Counted from the stretch's first letter, positions 8,958 to 17,706 are shown. The stretch is DNA of 34,707 nucleotides from Atlantibacter sp032075065 (GCF_032075065.1 NZ_DAMAZC010000021.1:1-34707), one strand, 5' to 3'. Numbers and translations: made by a program. Notes: generated by a model not told the origin, from the sequence alone.

Positions 8958-9446
8958 TTACCACGCCGCCGCCCGGCGGCGTTTTTCTGCGCTGATTTGC
9001 TCGAGCTGTTTCGGATCCATACAGCGCAACGCCGATGTCGGGCAGGCTTCAACGCACGCCGGACCCGCGTCCCGATGCCAGCATAAATCGCACTTCAGCG
9101 CCTGCACCTGATGCGCGGCGACAGTGACCACTTCCATCGCCCCGTAAGGACATGCCACCATGCAGGTTTTGCAACCGATGCAGCGCGCCTGATCCACAAA
9201 GACAAAATCATTCCGGCGGGAAATCGCCTGGGTAGGGCAAACCGCGCCGCACGGCGCATCTTCGCACTGACGACACACTGCCGCCGTAGACAGCATGCCG
9301 GTTTTGACGACCCGAATACGCGGTTGAAAGGCTTCCGGACTGACCTCAGAGCAATCCTGCGCGGCCTGATGCGAGACAACGCAGGCCACTTCACAGGTAC
9401 GGCAACCGATACATTTATTCGCTTCGGCAACAATAAAGCGGTTCAT
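8958..9446 (-). CDS. ysaA: 4Fe-4S ferredoxin-type electron transfer protein YsaA
   Basis: A 162-aa small iron-sulfur protein of the HycB/DmsB type. Sixteen cysteines fall into four cluster-binding groups: CIGCRTCEVAC near the start, CRQCEDAPCGAVC, CIGCKTCMVAC, and CDLCWHRDAGPACVEAC. This predicts four [4Fe-4S] centres passing electrons to an unknown partner; no catalytic subunit gene is nearby. I chose the ATG at 9446 (MNRFIVAEA) to match the family; an upstream ATG at 9458 adds four residues. The C-terminal residues RRRAAA are encoded by the stem of the avtA terminator. The E. coli homologue occupies the same place after avtA. Confidence 0.9.
   Translation of the reverse strand: MNRFIVAEANKCIGCRTCEVACVVSHQAAQDCSEVSPEAFQPRIRVVKTGMLSTAAVCRQCEDAPCGAVCPTQAISRRNDFVFVDQARCIGCKTCMVACPYGAMEVVTVAAHQVQALKCDLCWHRDAGPACVEACPTSALRCMDPKQLEQISAEKRRRAAAW
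8963..8986 (+). terminator. avtA rho-independent terminator inside ysaA
   Basis: The stem acgccgcc (8963-8970) / ggcggcgt (8975-8982) has a 4-nt loop and is followed by a T run (8982-8986). It lies ten bases beyond the avtA stop and entirely within the convergent ysaA coding sequence. Confidence 0.85.
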
Positions 9447-9630
9447 ATCCCACCCCATCAGACCTTAAAAGAGCCAGATTGCCAGAAAACGCCCGCCTTT
9501 CTCTTTGATCCTGGCGGGTAAACAGGCCAGATTTCGCTAGCCTCCTGTTTTTAAACCATTACCTTTATTTACATTCCGCTGCCGGGCCTCAGCCATAATT
9601 AGTCGTATGCCTCCCTGAAAGGAAAATCAT

Positions 9631-10515
9631 ATGCAGCATTTCATTGGCTTCGATGTAGGTGGAACGCACATCAAACATGGCGTGATTGATGAAGAAGGTA
9701 ATGAGTTAACTTCCGATGAGTACGACACGCCGGAAGACGAGCAAACGTTCCGCAAAAAATGGCAGGAAGTGGTTGAGGCGTACCAGAAAGAGCACGAGAT
9801 TGTCGGCATTGGCGTCAGCTTTCCCGGCCACATTAACTCTCATACCGGCGAGGCCGCCAAAGCCGGCGCGCTGGAATATATGGACGGCGTTAATCTGCTG
9901 GAACTGTTCGCCGAACTGACCGATCTTCCTGCCGTTGTCGAAAACGACGCCAATTGCGCGGCGCTGGGCGAACTGTGGCGCGGTGCGGGAAAAGAGTATG
10001 AAAACTTTGTGTGCATTACCGTTGGGACCGGTATCGGCGGCGGGATTATTCTCGACGGCGAACTTTACCGTGGCTCGCATTACCGCGCCGGTGAGTTTGG
10101 CGTTATCCCGGTGGGCAATAACGGCGAGTGCATGCATGAAGTGGCCTCCGCCAGCGGGTTGATGGATGCCTGCCGCCAGGCGTTAGCGCTTTCTGTGGAT
10201 GAAATGCCCCACGGCAAAGAGTTGTTTGAACGGATGAACAACGACGTCCACTTGCGCGAAGCCATCGACGAATGGGCGCGTAATCTGGCGCGCGGCGTAT
10301 ATAGCGTGATTTCGATGTTTGATCCGCAGGTAGTACTGATCGGCGGCGGGATTAGCGAAGAGGAGAAAGTTTTCCAGCTGGTAGGCCGTCATCTGGAAAC
10401 TTTTGAACTGTGGGATGATTTGCAGGTGCCGATCCAGCCCTGCGAATTGGGCAACCAGGCCGGTCGGCTTGGCGCAGTATGGTTAGCGAAGAAAAAAATC
10501 GCGCCCCGGAAATAA
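9631..10515 (+). CDS. ROK-family sugar kinase, substrate unknown
   Basis: A 294-aa sugar kinase of the ROK family. It has the N-terminal phosphate motif FDVGGTHIKHG (residues 7-17), the catalytic aspartate in ENDANCAALGE (Asp106), GTGIGGG at 132-138 and a late LIGGGIS. The zinc module of many ROK proteins (a GH motif, then CxCGxxGCxE) is degraded: the region reads AGEFGVIPVGNNGECMHE, with one cysteine and no GH histidine, as in beta-glucoside-kinase-like members. It probably phosphorylates a hexose or glucoside at the 6-position; the substrate is inferred only. GAAAGGAAA precedes the ATG. It stands alone between ysaA and yiaY, where E. coli K-12 has the yia and aldB genes. Confidence 0.85.
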   Translation: MQHFIGFDVGGTHIKHGVIDEEGNELTSDEYDTPEDEQTFRKKWQEVVEAYQKEHEIVGIGVSFPGHINSHTGEAAKAGALEYMDGVNLLELFAELTDLPAVVENDANCAALGELWRGAGKEYENFVCITVGTGIGGGIILDGELYRGSHYRAGEFGVIPVGNNGECMHEVASASGLMDACRQALALSVDEMPHGKELFERMNNDVHLREAIDEWARNLARGVYSVISMFDPQVVLIGGGISEEEKVFQLVGRHLETFELWDDLQVPIQPCELGNQAGRLGAVWLAKKKIAPRK

Positions 10516-10523
10516 GGGCGCGA
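10490..10523 (-). terminator. yiaY terminator overlapping the ROK kinase 3' end
   Basis: The inverted repeat tcgcgccc (10499-10506) / gggcgcga (10516-10523) has a 9-nt loop. Read on the minus strand it is followed by a run of seven T (the complement of the A run at 10492-10498), a good intrinsic terminator for yiaY. Half of it is coding sequence of the convergent kinase gene. Confidence 0.8.
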
Positions 10524-10539
10524 GCGTCACGGCGGATAA

Positions 10540-11691
10540 TTAAAATGCCGCCTGATAGATAGCCACAATCTCTTCATGTGACGCCTGAATCGGGTTGGTC
10601 AAACCACAGGCGTCCTTCAGCGCATTGGTGGCGAGCGTTGCGAAATCCTGCTCTTTAACGTGCAGGTCGCGCAGTCCCGCCGGAATATTTACCCTTTTCG
10701 CCAGGTGACGGATAGCTTCCACGCAGGCCTTCGCCCCTTGTTGAGCGCTCATGGCGCTGACATCTACGCCCATCGCCTCGGCGCAATCGCGCAAACGCGC
10801 GGCAGCGACGCGGCTGTTAAATTGCTCGACGTGCGGCAACAGGATGGCGTTACACACGCCGTGCGGCAGATCGTAGAAGCCACCGAGCTGGTGCGCCATA
10901 GCGTGAACATAGCCGAGCGAGGCGTTATTAAAGGCCATACCCGCCATAAATTGCGCATACGCCATGGCTTCACGTGCGACCATGTTATCGCCTTCATCGA
11001 CGGCAATCGGCAAGTTTTTGGCAATCATGGTGATGGCTTTAAGCGCACAGGCATCGGTAATCGGCGTGGCGGCAATAGAGACATAGGCTTCAATCGCGTG
11101 GGTCAATGCATCCATACCGGTAGCCGCCGTCAGGGATTTCGGCATCCCCATCATCAAGGCCGGATCGTTGACTGACATCACAGGCGTCACGTGTTTATCA
11201 ACAATCGCCATTTTTATATGACGTTGTTCGTCAGTAATAATACAGAAGCGTGTCATTTCTGACGCCGTGCCCGCCGTGGTATTAATGGCAATCATCGGCA
11301 ACTGCGGTTTTGGCGAACGATCGACGCCTTCATAATCCCGAATATCGCCGCCATTAGCGGCAACCAGGGCAATGCCTTTTGCGCAGTCATGCGGAGAGCC
11401 GCCGCCCAGTGAAATAACGCAATCACAATAATTAGCGCGCAACATCGCTACACCAGCCTGCACATTGGCCGTTGTCGGGTTGGGATGGGTCCCGTCGAAT
11501 ACAATGCTTTTGATATTGCGTTCCGCCAGCGCTTGCTGGAGCTGCTCCGCCATGCCGAGTTTCGCCAGCATAATATCGGTCACGATCAGCGCGCTTTTAT
11601 AGCCATAATCGCGGACAGTATTTAACGCATCATTTAACGAGTTCGTGCCAACAATATTGATGGCAGGAATATAAAATACGGATGTCATCAT
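10540..11691 (-). CDS. yiaY: Iron-containing alcohol dehydrogenase YiaY
   Basis: A 383-aa group III iron-dependent, NAD-linked alcohol dehydrogenase, equal in length to E. coli YiaY, for which L-threonine and short alcohols have been proposed as substrates. Visible motifs are the nucleotide-binding ISLGGGSPHDCAKG, NTTAGTASEMTRF, and the metal-ligand histidines in DALTHAIEAY and HAMAHQLGGFYDLPHGVCN. AAGGAAG sits just before tandem ATGs at 11691 and 11688; the first gives the family length, while the open frame further upstream (to 11766) is AT-rich and non-homologous. It follows selB on the same strand after ~200 bp. Confidence 0.93.
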   Translation of the reverse strand: MMTSVFYIPAINIVGTNSLNDALNTVRDYGYKSALIVTDIMLAKLGMAEQLQQALAERNIKSIVFDGTHPNPTTANVQAGVAMLRANYCDCVISLGGGSPHDCAKGIALVAANGGDIRDYEGVDRSPKPQLPMIAINTTAGTASEMTRFCIITDEQRHIKMAIVDKHVTPVMSVNDPALMMGMPKSLTAATGMDALTHAIEAYVSIAATPITDACALKAITMIAKNLPIAVDEGDNMVAREAMAYAQFMAGMAFNNASLGYVHAMAHQLGGFYDLPHGVCNAILLPHVEQFNSRVAAARLRDCAEAMGVDVSAMSAQQGAKACVEAIRHLAKRVNIPAGLRDLHVKEQDFATLATNALKDACGLTNPIQASHEEIVAIYQAAF

Positions 11692-11844
11692 TTTCTTCCT
11701 TGGTGGATTTAAAAACTTTTCCCGTAATATACCCACAACATTCAAAAAGAAAGCGTCAAAAAACAAAAAGCAATAATAAAAGACACTATGAATAGCAATT
11801 AATAAAAAATAAGAAGTTGCTTATTATTAATTATGATGAATTGA

Positions 11845-11876
11845 AGCGAGGCATACATAGAAATATATACCTCGCT
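11845..11876 (-). terminator. Probable selB terminator
   Basis: The repeat agcgagg (11845-11851) / cctcgct (11870-11876) has extra weak pairing inside and lies just after the selB stop (minus strand), followed by tcaatt with few Ts. The remainder of the AT-rich 11692-11889 gap presumably holds the yiaY promoter, which I could not resolve. Confidence 0.45.
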
Positions 11877-11889
11877 CCGCCAGCGATGA

Positions 11890-13734
11890 TTATCGATGGT
11901 CGAATAACGCCGCATCCCGTAATAAATGTTCATTGCCGCGGCGGCGAGTAAAACCGATACGGTCAAAATACTCCAGGATTTGAATCGCCAGTTTCCTGCC
12001 CACATTCAGGCTGTCGCGGAAATCCGCCGCCTGGGTGGAGCCTTTTTCACTGTCCAGGCGGCGGATCAGGTCAGCGAACATCACAATCCGATCGTTACGG
12101 TAATAGCGATCTTTAACGATCGCGGTAATCAGCCCCTGTAACGCCGCCTGACGGAGAAATTTACGCATCTCCTGTTCGTCGGTGCCGGTTTCACGGGCCA
12201 GATCGCGCACCCACCACGGGTCGTCGCCAAACAATCCGGCGATGCTTTCCCAACGCTGCTGCTGTTCAGGCGTAAAGCCTGCCTGATGCCCCGGTAAATG
12301 TAGCCAGCCCTGATAGCTGACAATCACCCCCGCCTCGCGCATCTTCTCAATCAGCGCCAGCACCAGCGGCTCTTCCTGCGAAGGCAGCGCCATACGGCGC
12401 AGGCGTTCGCGCCCCGGCCCAGGTTCATCGCTATGCTGATCGTGATAGTAGCTGAGTGTATCCAGTAGTTTGCGCTGCCAGCGCGCCGCCACTTCGGCGC
12501 TAAGTAAATGCTCGCCTGCCTGCAATCGCTCGGGCCGGTTTAACAACGCCGTCAGACCCTGCGGCGTCAGCTGACGATGCCAGGCGAAATCCGGCAGCGA
12601 AACCGCACCGCGCTCAAGGTGCAGCGTCAGCGCTTCGGCATCGTCCTGCACATCGGCAAAACGCGCCAGCCAGTCGAGGAACTCGCTCTGCCGCTTGCCG
12701 CGACGCGGCGGATCGGTCAAAAGCACTCTTCCGCCGCCCAGGGTATGCCTGGCACTGATATCGCGCAAAATCACTCGATCGTTGTCGCACAGCCACAGCG
12801 GAGTATCCAGCACCAGCTCGGCGTAACGCTCGTTGAGCAGGGAAATGCGCCCGGTAATATGGCTGGCGGCGTGATGGATGTGCAGCGGTTGCCACTGCTG
12901 GAACGGTGCCAGGGCATGGGTCTCGATAATCACCCGATCGCAAAGATGGCGCGGCGCGGCGGAAAGCAGCCAGTCACCGCGGCTGATCTGCTCTTTTTGC
13001 GCGTCGCCGCTGATGTTCAGCGCAATACGCTGCCCGGCGCGCGCCTGTTGGGTATCGGTGTTTTGCGCGTGCAAACCGCGTACCCGCATCGGTTTATCAA
13101 CGCCCGTCAGCCACAGCGTATCGCCGACATTGACTTCACCGCTTAGCGCTGTGCCGGTCACCACCAGGCCCGCGCCCTTAACGGTAAACGCCCGGTCAAT
13201 CGCCAGGCGAAAACGGTGCTCAACGGGGTGCGTTTGCGGTTGCAGTTCACGGATGTGCTGACGCAGGGCGTCAATTCCCTCAGCTTGCGTGGCGGCGGTG
13301 ACAAACAGCGCGGCCGCAGACCAGTCCATGCGCGCCAGCAGGTTTTCCACCTCGGCTTTCACCTCCTTAACGCGCGCGTCATCAACCCGATCCGCTTTGG
13401 TGAGCGCCACAGTGAGCGTCGGGCGTCCGGCCAGTTGCAGCAGGGTTAAATGCTCTTCGGTTTGCGCCATCACGCCGTCATCGCATGCCACCACCAGTAG
13501 CGCATGGTCGATACCGCCCACGCCCGCCAGCATATTAGCGAGGAATTTTTCATGGCCCGGCACGTCGATGAAACCAATAACCCGGCCATCTTCCTGCGGC
13601 CAGTAGGCGTAACCCAAATCAATGGTCATGCCGCGCTGTTTCTCTTCCGGTAAACGGTCAGCGTTGACGCCGGTCAGCGCCTGCAACAGCGTGGTTTTAC
13701 CGTGGTCAACGTGTCCTGCGGTGGCAATAATCAT
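11890..13734 (-). CDS. selB: Selenocysteine-specific elongation factor SelB
   Basis: A 614-aa GTPase, the same length as E. coli SelB, which brings Sec-tRNA(Sec) to ribosomes translating UGA next to a SECIS hairpin. The N-terminal GTPase has G1 GHVDHGKTT (from residue 7), DVPGHEKF and TKAD. EF-Tu-like beta domains follow, and the last ~240 residues form the winged-helix domain IV that binds SECIS RNA (ending FDRIGFTRRRGNEHLL). The ATG overlaps the selA stop in an ATGA, so the two are translationally coupled. No selenoprotein gene is present in the window. Confidence 0.97.
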   Translation of the reverse strand: MIIATAGHVDHGKTTLLQALTGVNADRLPEEKQRGMTIDLGYAYWPQEDGRVIGFIDVPGHEKFLANMLAGVGGIDHALLVVACDDGVMAQTEEHLTLLQLAGRPTLTVALTKADRVDDARVKEVKAEVENLLARMDWSAAALFVTAATQAEGIDALRQHIRELQPQTHPVEHRFRLAIDRAFTVKGAGLVVTGTALSGEVNVGDTLWLTGVDKPMRVRGLHAQNTDTQQARAGQRIALNISGDAQKEQISRGDWLLSAAPRHLCDRVIIETHALAPFQQWQPLHIHHAASHITGRISLLNERYAELVLDTPLWLCDNDRVILRDISARHTLGGGRVLLTDPPRRGKRQSEFLDWLARFADVQDDAEALTLHLERGAVSLPDFAWHRQLTPQGLTALLNRPERLQAGEHLLSAEVAARWQRKLLDTLSYYHDQHSDEPGPGRERLRRMALPSQEEPLVLALIEKMREAGVIVSYQGWLHLPGHQAGFTPEQQQRWESIAGLFGDDPWWVRDLARETGTDEQEMRKFLRQAALQGLITAIVKDRYYRNDRIVMFADLIRRLDSEKGSTQAADFRDSLNVGRKLAIQILEYFDRIGFTRRRGNEHLLRDAALFDHR

Positions 13735-15122
13735 TTGGTCAACATCTCCATAAAGCGCGCTTCATCAACAAGGCAGCGTAAATCCAGCCATACCCGGCCA
13801 TCGTACAGGCGGCCAATCACCGGCGTCGTTAAATTGCGCAGATCGGCAGCCAGTTTTTCCGCCGTGCTGCCCCGTCCGTCGCGAGGCGTGAAGGTAATCG
13901 CCGCGCTGGGCAGGCGATCCACCGGCAACGAGCCACTGCCGATTTGCGACTGGCACGGCATGACGGCAACGTCGAACGCCTCGCCAAAACGCTGCTGCAA
14001 ATCGGGCAGCAGGCGCTGCGCCTGTTGATGGATCGACCCGGCATCGCGGGTTAATAACCGCAGCGTGGGAAGCTGTTGCTCAAGCGCTTCCGGATGTTGA
14101 TACAGGCGCAGCGTGGCTTCCAGCGCGGCGAGCGTCATTTTATCCGCCCTCAATGCGCGTTTTAATGGGTGGCGCTGCACGCGTTCGATCAGCGCTTTTT
14201 TGCCGACGATAATGCCCGCCTGCGGCCCGCCCAGCAGTTTATCGCCGGAAAAGCTCACCAGGCTGACGCCAGCGGCAATCAACTCCTGCACCATCGGTTC
14301 TTTGGGCAAGCCGTAACGGCTCAGATCCACCAGCGAGCCGCTGCCTAAATCCGACACTACCGGCACGCCAAGCGGATCGGCCAACTGCACCAGTTCCGCT
14401 TCGCTGATCGCCCGGGTAAAGCCTTCAATATGGTAATTACTGGTATGAACTTTCATTAGTAAGGCGGTATTTTCGCCTATCGCCTGCTGGTAATCCGCAA
14501 GATGGGTGCGGTTGGTGGTACCGACTTCCACAAGCTGGCAACCCGCCTGGCGCATCACATCCGGAATGCGAAAAGAACCACCGATCTCCACCAGTTCGCC
14601 GCGTGATACCACCACCTCTTTGCCATCGGAACAGGCTGCCAGCATCAGCAATACGGCGGCGGCGTTGTTATTGACGATGCAGGCATCTTCCGCGCCGGTA
14701 ATCTCGCACAACAGCTGCGCCAGCGCCCGGTCGCGGTGACCGCGCCCGGCATCGTCCAGATCGTATTCCAGGGTGACCGCCGAGCGCATCACATTCGCCA
14801 CGGCCTCGATGGCGCTTTCTGACTGCAACGCGCGCCCCAGGTTGGTATGCAACACGGTACCGGTGAGATTGAACACCGCGCGATACGCACTCTGCGCGGC
14901 GGCGCTTAACCGGCGTTCGCAGGCGGCAGCCCAGTGCTGGCACCAGCCCGGCAACGCATGGCATTCCCGCACGCTGTGCCGGGCCTCGTCCTGAAGCTGG
15001 CGCAGCATATCGGCAACCTGGGTATGGCCCCAATGGTCAAGTAACGGTTGAAAAGCCGCATCCCGCAGCAGGCTGTCCGTAGAGGGGATCTGGCTATAAA
15101 GCGAACGGTTTTCTGTAGTCAT
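13731..15122 (-). CDS. selA: L-seryl-tRNA(Sec) selenium transferase SelA
   Basis: A 463-aa PLP enzyme, the same length as E. coli SelA, which converts Ser-tRNA(Sec) to Sec-tRNA(Sec) using selenophosphate. Motifs: LTGTVLHTNLGRA, IVNNNAAAV, VSDLGSGS, and SFSGDKLLGGPQAG, whose lysine (about residue 295) binds PLP. I chose the ATG at 15122 (MTTENRSLYSQ) for its match to the family; the frame runs open to 15182, but that part covers the leader hairpin. The ribosome-binding site is weak, which fits low expression. First gene of selA-selB, with a 4-bp overlap. Confidence 0.97.
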   Translation of the reverse strand: MTTENRSLYSQIPSTDSLLRDAAFQPLLDHWGHTQVADMLRQLQDEARHSVRECHALPGWCQHWAAACERRLSAAAQSAYRAVFNLTGTVLHTNLGRALQSESAIEAVANVMRSAVTLEYDLDDAGRGHRDRALAQLLCEITGAEDACIVNNNAAAVLLMLAACSDGKEVVVSRGELVEIGGSFRIPDVMRQAGCQLVEVGTTNRTHLADYQQAIGENTALLMKVHTSNYHIEGFTRAISEAELVQLADPLGVPVVSDLGSGSLVDLSRYGLPKEPMVQELIAAGVSLVSFSGDKLLGGPQAGIIVGKKALIERVQRHPLKRALRADKMTLAALEATLRLYQHPEALEQQLPTLRLLTRDAGSIHQQAQRLLPDLQQRFGEAFDVAVMPCQSQIGSGSLPVDRLPSAAITFTPRDGRGSTAEKLAADLRNLTTPVIGRLYDGRVWLDLRCLVDEARFMEMLTK

Positions 15123-15158
15123 GGCGCTGAATGGGTTAGGGAAAATACCCATCAGTGT

Positions 15159-15179
15159 ACAGGGGGCAATACCCCCTGT
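15159..15179 (-). promoter_or_regulatory. selA leader hairpin, possible SECIS-like element
   Basis: A perfect 8-bp stem, acaggggg / ccccctgt, with a 5-nt loop sits 37 bases upstream of the selA ATG on the transcribed strand. It has no T run. In E. coli a SECIS-like element in the selAB leader is bound by SelB with Sec-tRNA and tunes selA expression. The position fits, but the loop does not visibly carry the fdhF-type GGUCU motif, so this is only a candidate. Confidence 0.45.
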
Positions 15180-15191
15180 CATATCAGGAGA

Positions 15192-15800
15192 TCAAGCTGT
15201 GGGCGGTTCGGTGCGGGCAAAGCTCTCGCGCTGGAATAACGTTTCAACCAGTTTCACCAGTTTTGGGCGGTCCACGCACCAGCCCGGCGATACCCGGCGG
15301 AAATTGAGATAACCAATGGCGCAGGCGACGGCGATGGTGGCGACATTCAATTCATCCGCTTTCAGCGTGCCGTCCGCCACATACTTTTCCAGAGTATCCA
15401 GGCTGCGGCTGATCTTTTCACGCTGGCGCAGCAGCTCGGTCTCAGACTGTTGCGCAGCCGGGCGAGCCTGCTCACGTACCGAGACCAGCCCCGCATCCAT
15501 AATGCCGTCGGCCAGGGCTTCAATCTGGCGTACTTTTAACGAGGCCATGGGATCGCGCGGCAGCAGCGCCGGGGCGATACCCAGCAGCTCCAGGTACTCC
15601 ACGATGATAGGGGAGTTAAACCACACCTCGCCGTCGTCGGTCACCAGTGCCGGGACTTTGCCTAGCGGGTTGTACTGGACGATTTTGTTCTGCGCTTCAT
15701 ACGGGGCATCGTTGACGAATTCAAACGTAATCCCCTTTTCAAGCATGATTATCGAAATCTTGCGTACAAACGGGCTGGTGTAGCTACCGACAAGCTTCAT
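15192..15800 (-). CDS. yibF: Glutathione S-transferase-like protein YibF
   Basis: A 202-aa soluble protein, identical in length to E. coli YibF. The N-terminal thioredoxin-like domain begins MKLVGSYTSPFVRK, contains the cis-proline motif GKVPALV and continues with SPIIVEYLE; the all-alpha C-terminal domain follows from about residue 85. It belongs to the glutathione S-transferase superfamily; the physiological substrate is unknown. The ATG at 15800 follows CAGGGAG; upstream in-frame residues to 15929 overlap yibH and lack homology. It lies just ahead of selA on the same strand. E. coli K-12 has the rhsA element between yibF and yibH; here the gap is only 98 bp. Confidence 0.93.
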   Translation of the reverse strand: MKLVGSYTSPFVRKISIIMLEKGITFEFVNDAPYEAQNKIVQYNPLGKVPALVTDDGEVWFNSPIIVEYLELLGIAPALLPRDPMASLKVRQIEALADGIMDAGLVSVREQARPAAQQSETELLRQREKISRSLDTLEKYVADGTLKADELNVATIAVACAIGYLNFRRVSPGWCVDRPKLVKLVETLFQRESFARTEPPTA

Positions 15801-15863
15801 GACTGACTCCCTGGATAAACGCCAATAAAGCGTTAAGTATGGCGCAGATCGGGCGAAATAGCA

Positions 15864-15887
15864 GGACGGCGATGTAACTTGCCGTCC
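15864..15887 (-). terminator. Hairpin between yibH and yibF
   Basis: A 7-bp stem, ggacggc (15864-15870) / gccgtcc (15881-15887), with a 10-nt loop lies directly after the yibH stop on the minus strand. The tail (tgctatttcg) is only moderately T-rich. A weak terminator for yibIH is likely. Confidence 0.5.
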
Positions 15888-15898
15888 CGTTTTCTGGA

Positions 15899-17035
15899 TT
15901 AGTGATCGAGGTAGAGATAGTGCATCCAACTCGTCATCCTCAGCAGCACTTTGCGCATCACGGAAACATGGGTGAAATGCTGGGAATAGACGGCGACCTG
16001 GGCGTAGATCCCGTCCGGTAGCGCATCGATATCTTCGCTGGGGTCGAGAATAATCGTCGCGATCACGCCGTCGCCGCCGGGAGTAATGTTGAGCGTTTGC
16101 AGGGTGCCCTGCGACTGATACGCGCCGGTTGGCACAATCGGGCTGATCATCGCCAGCTTGCCGTGGAAAACCTGTCCCGGCAGCGCGTTAAATACTACCT
16201 CCGCGTCATCGCCGGGTTGCAGGCGCAGCAGCGAGTTCTGGCGGAATGCGGCAATGACCTGGCGTTTTTGCTCGGGGATAAACACCATCACAGGGCGCAG
16301 CGGCAGCGCCGCCGCATAGGTGCCGGGGCGTACCAAAACCTGCGTGACATAGCCATTTTCCGGGGCGCGCACCACGGTTTGCGACAGGTTATAGGTGGCT
16401 TCCGCCACCTGGGCGCGCAGGCTGGCCACTTCGGACTGATCGCCGAACAGACGGCTGTTAATCTGGCTTTTAATCTGCTGCTGATCGGCCAGCGACGCTT
16501 TCAATACCGCTTCCTGAGCCAGATATTGCTGACGGGCGGTATCGATATCCCGCTCGGAAAACGGGTTAACCTTCGCCTGGCTGCCTCGCAAATAGCGTTG
16601 ATAATCCTTGAAGAATCTGTCGCGTTCGGCAGTAGCCTGATCGGTAATCGCTACCGCTTCCTGCAATTGCGACTCCAGCACTTTGGTGGCGTTCTCTGCA
16701 GTGACCAAATCCGCCTGTAATTTTCTTAACCGGGCCTCATAGCGCGTCGGGTCGAGCTTAAACAGCATCTCGCCTTTCTTAATGAGCTGGTTTTGCTTTT
16801 GCGTCACGTCAACGACCACACCGGTGACCTGAGGAACGATGGGAATAGAAATCACCGCTTTTTGCGCGGTAAAAGTATAAGGGTGGTTGTAATTCATTAA
16901 TAAAATTAACGCGCCCACCAGAAATACGCCGCCCAGGGCCGCGGTGGGGATGGTCCATTTATTTACCGGTATTTTGAAAATTTTAAATATCAGCCAGGCC
17001 AGCGCGACATAGGTGAGGATAATGAGCAGGTCCAT
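15899..17035 (-). CDS. yibH: HlyD-family membrane fusion protein YibH
   Basis: A 378-aa inner-membrane-anchored adaptor, equal in length to E. coli YibH. There is one N-terminal transmembrane stretch (about residues 3-20) plus a second hydrophobic stretch near 30-48. A lipoyl/barrel-sandwich half follows (VTQKQNQLIKKGEMLFKLD), then a long coiled-coil hairpin (about 95-215), then the matching half (VVRAPENGYVTQVLVRPG). The family links inner-membrane pumps to outer-membrane channels; the partner pump is not in the window. It starts two bases after the yibI stop, so they form an operon. Confidence 0.94.
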   Translation of the reverse strand: MDLLIILTYVALAWLIFKIFKIPVNKWTIPTAALGGVFLVGALILLMNYNHPYTFTAQKAVISIPIVPQVTGVVVDVTQKQNQLIKKGEMLFKLDPTRYEARLRKLQADLVTAENATKVLESQLQEAVAITDQATAERDRFFKDYQRYLRGSQAKVNPFSERDIDTARQQYLAQEAVLKASLADQQQIKSQINSRLFGDQSEVASLRAQVAEATYNLSQTVVRAPENGYVTQVLVRPGTYAAALPLRPVMVFIPEQKRQVIAAFRQNSLLRLQPGDDAEVVFNALPGQVFHGKLAMISPIVPTGAYQSQGTLQTLNITPGGDGVIATIILDPSEDIDALPDGIYAQVAVYSQHFTHVSVMRKVLLRMTSWMHYLYLDH

Positions 17036-17037
17036 GA

Positions 17038-17373
17038 TTATTCACCCGTTTCACTGTTTTTTTGCAGGGTCTTCTGACGCGCCAGTTCATTTTCCAGCGC
17101 GATAATTCGCTGATTTAACGCATCTATTCGTTGGGCATCCTGCATTCCCCAGCCGCGCTCGGGGCGGTAAAGCGTGGCCCAAATCCATAAGAACGGCCAG
17201 ATGACATGCAGCGTAAACAGGCTGACCCAGCCCGCGACGTGAATAGCGTCCGCATGAGGATGATTACGCTTTTTGGCTATTTCATAGGGAATGTCATGAA
17301 TAATGATCACCCCATAAAAAATCACCAGAAAAACCACGATTAACACACCGAGTGCGAAATAATTAAGAAACAT
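17038..17373 (-). CDS. yibI: Inner membrane protein YibI (DUF3302)
   Basis: A 111-aa protein with two hydrophobic segments (about 3-24 and 48-68, the latter VSLFTLHVIWPFLWIWATLY) and a hydrophilic, coiled-coil-prone C-terminus (ALNQRIIALENELARQ). It matches E. coli YibI, a DUF3302 protein that always precedes yibH. The ATG at 17373 (MFLNYFALG) follows GGGAGG; the frame extends eight codons upstream without homology. Function is unknown, but pairing with yibH suggests an accessory role in the same export system. Confidence 0.92.
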   Translation of the reverse strand: MFLNYFALGVLIVVFLVIFYGVIIIHDIPYEIAKKRNHPHADAIHVAGWVSLFTLHVIWPFLWIWATLYRPERGWGMQDAQRIDALNQRIIALENELARQKTLQKNSETGE

Positions 17374-17706
17374 GCCGGCCTCCCACGAGAAACCCACCTG
17401 ATACCTTCAACGCAGCATCAGGCGCAATGCGTCTGCTATCCGTGATTAGGAATGCGCCAGCCAGCGCCTGGCGAGGGGTAAGGAGTTAACGCTGTTATCT
17501 GGCTGTCATGGTTTACTGTTATATAAGTAGCCCATTGCAGGCCCGTACCGCTTGATAATTCAATAATAGAATAATTTAGCCCCGGGCGCTTTGCAGCATA
17601 CTGAAGGATGATGACCGTCCCGAATGTCGCAAAATTACAGGCCGTAGCCGAGCCATAGTCAGGTTTGCTGTTGATCACATTCAGTTAAATCCGAGTCAAA
17701 ATTTAT

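Noticed and set aside
17436..17678. 80-codon minus-strand frame upstream of mtlA
   Set aside because: No ribosome-binding site and no family resemblance. Part of it translates the GC-rich palindrome into the LTPYPSPGAGW-type peptide common to repeat elements. It lies in a CRP-rich control region.
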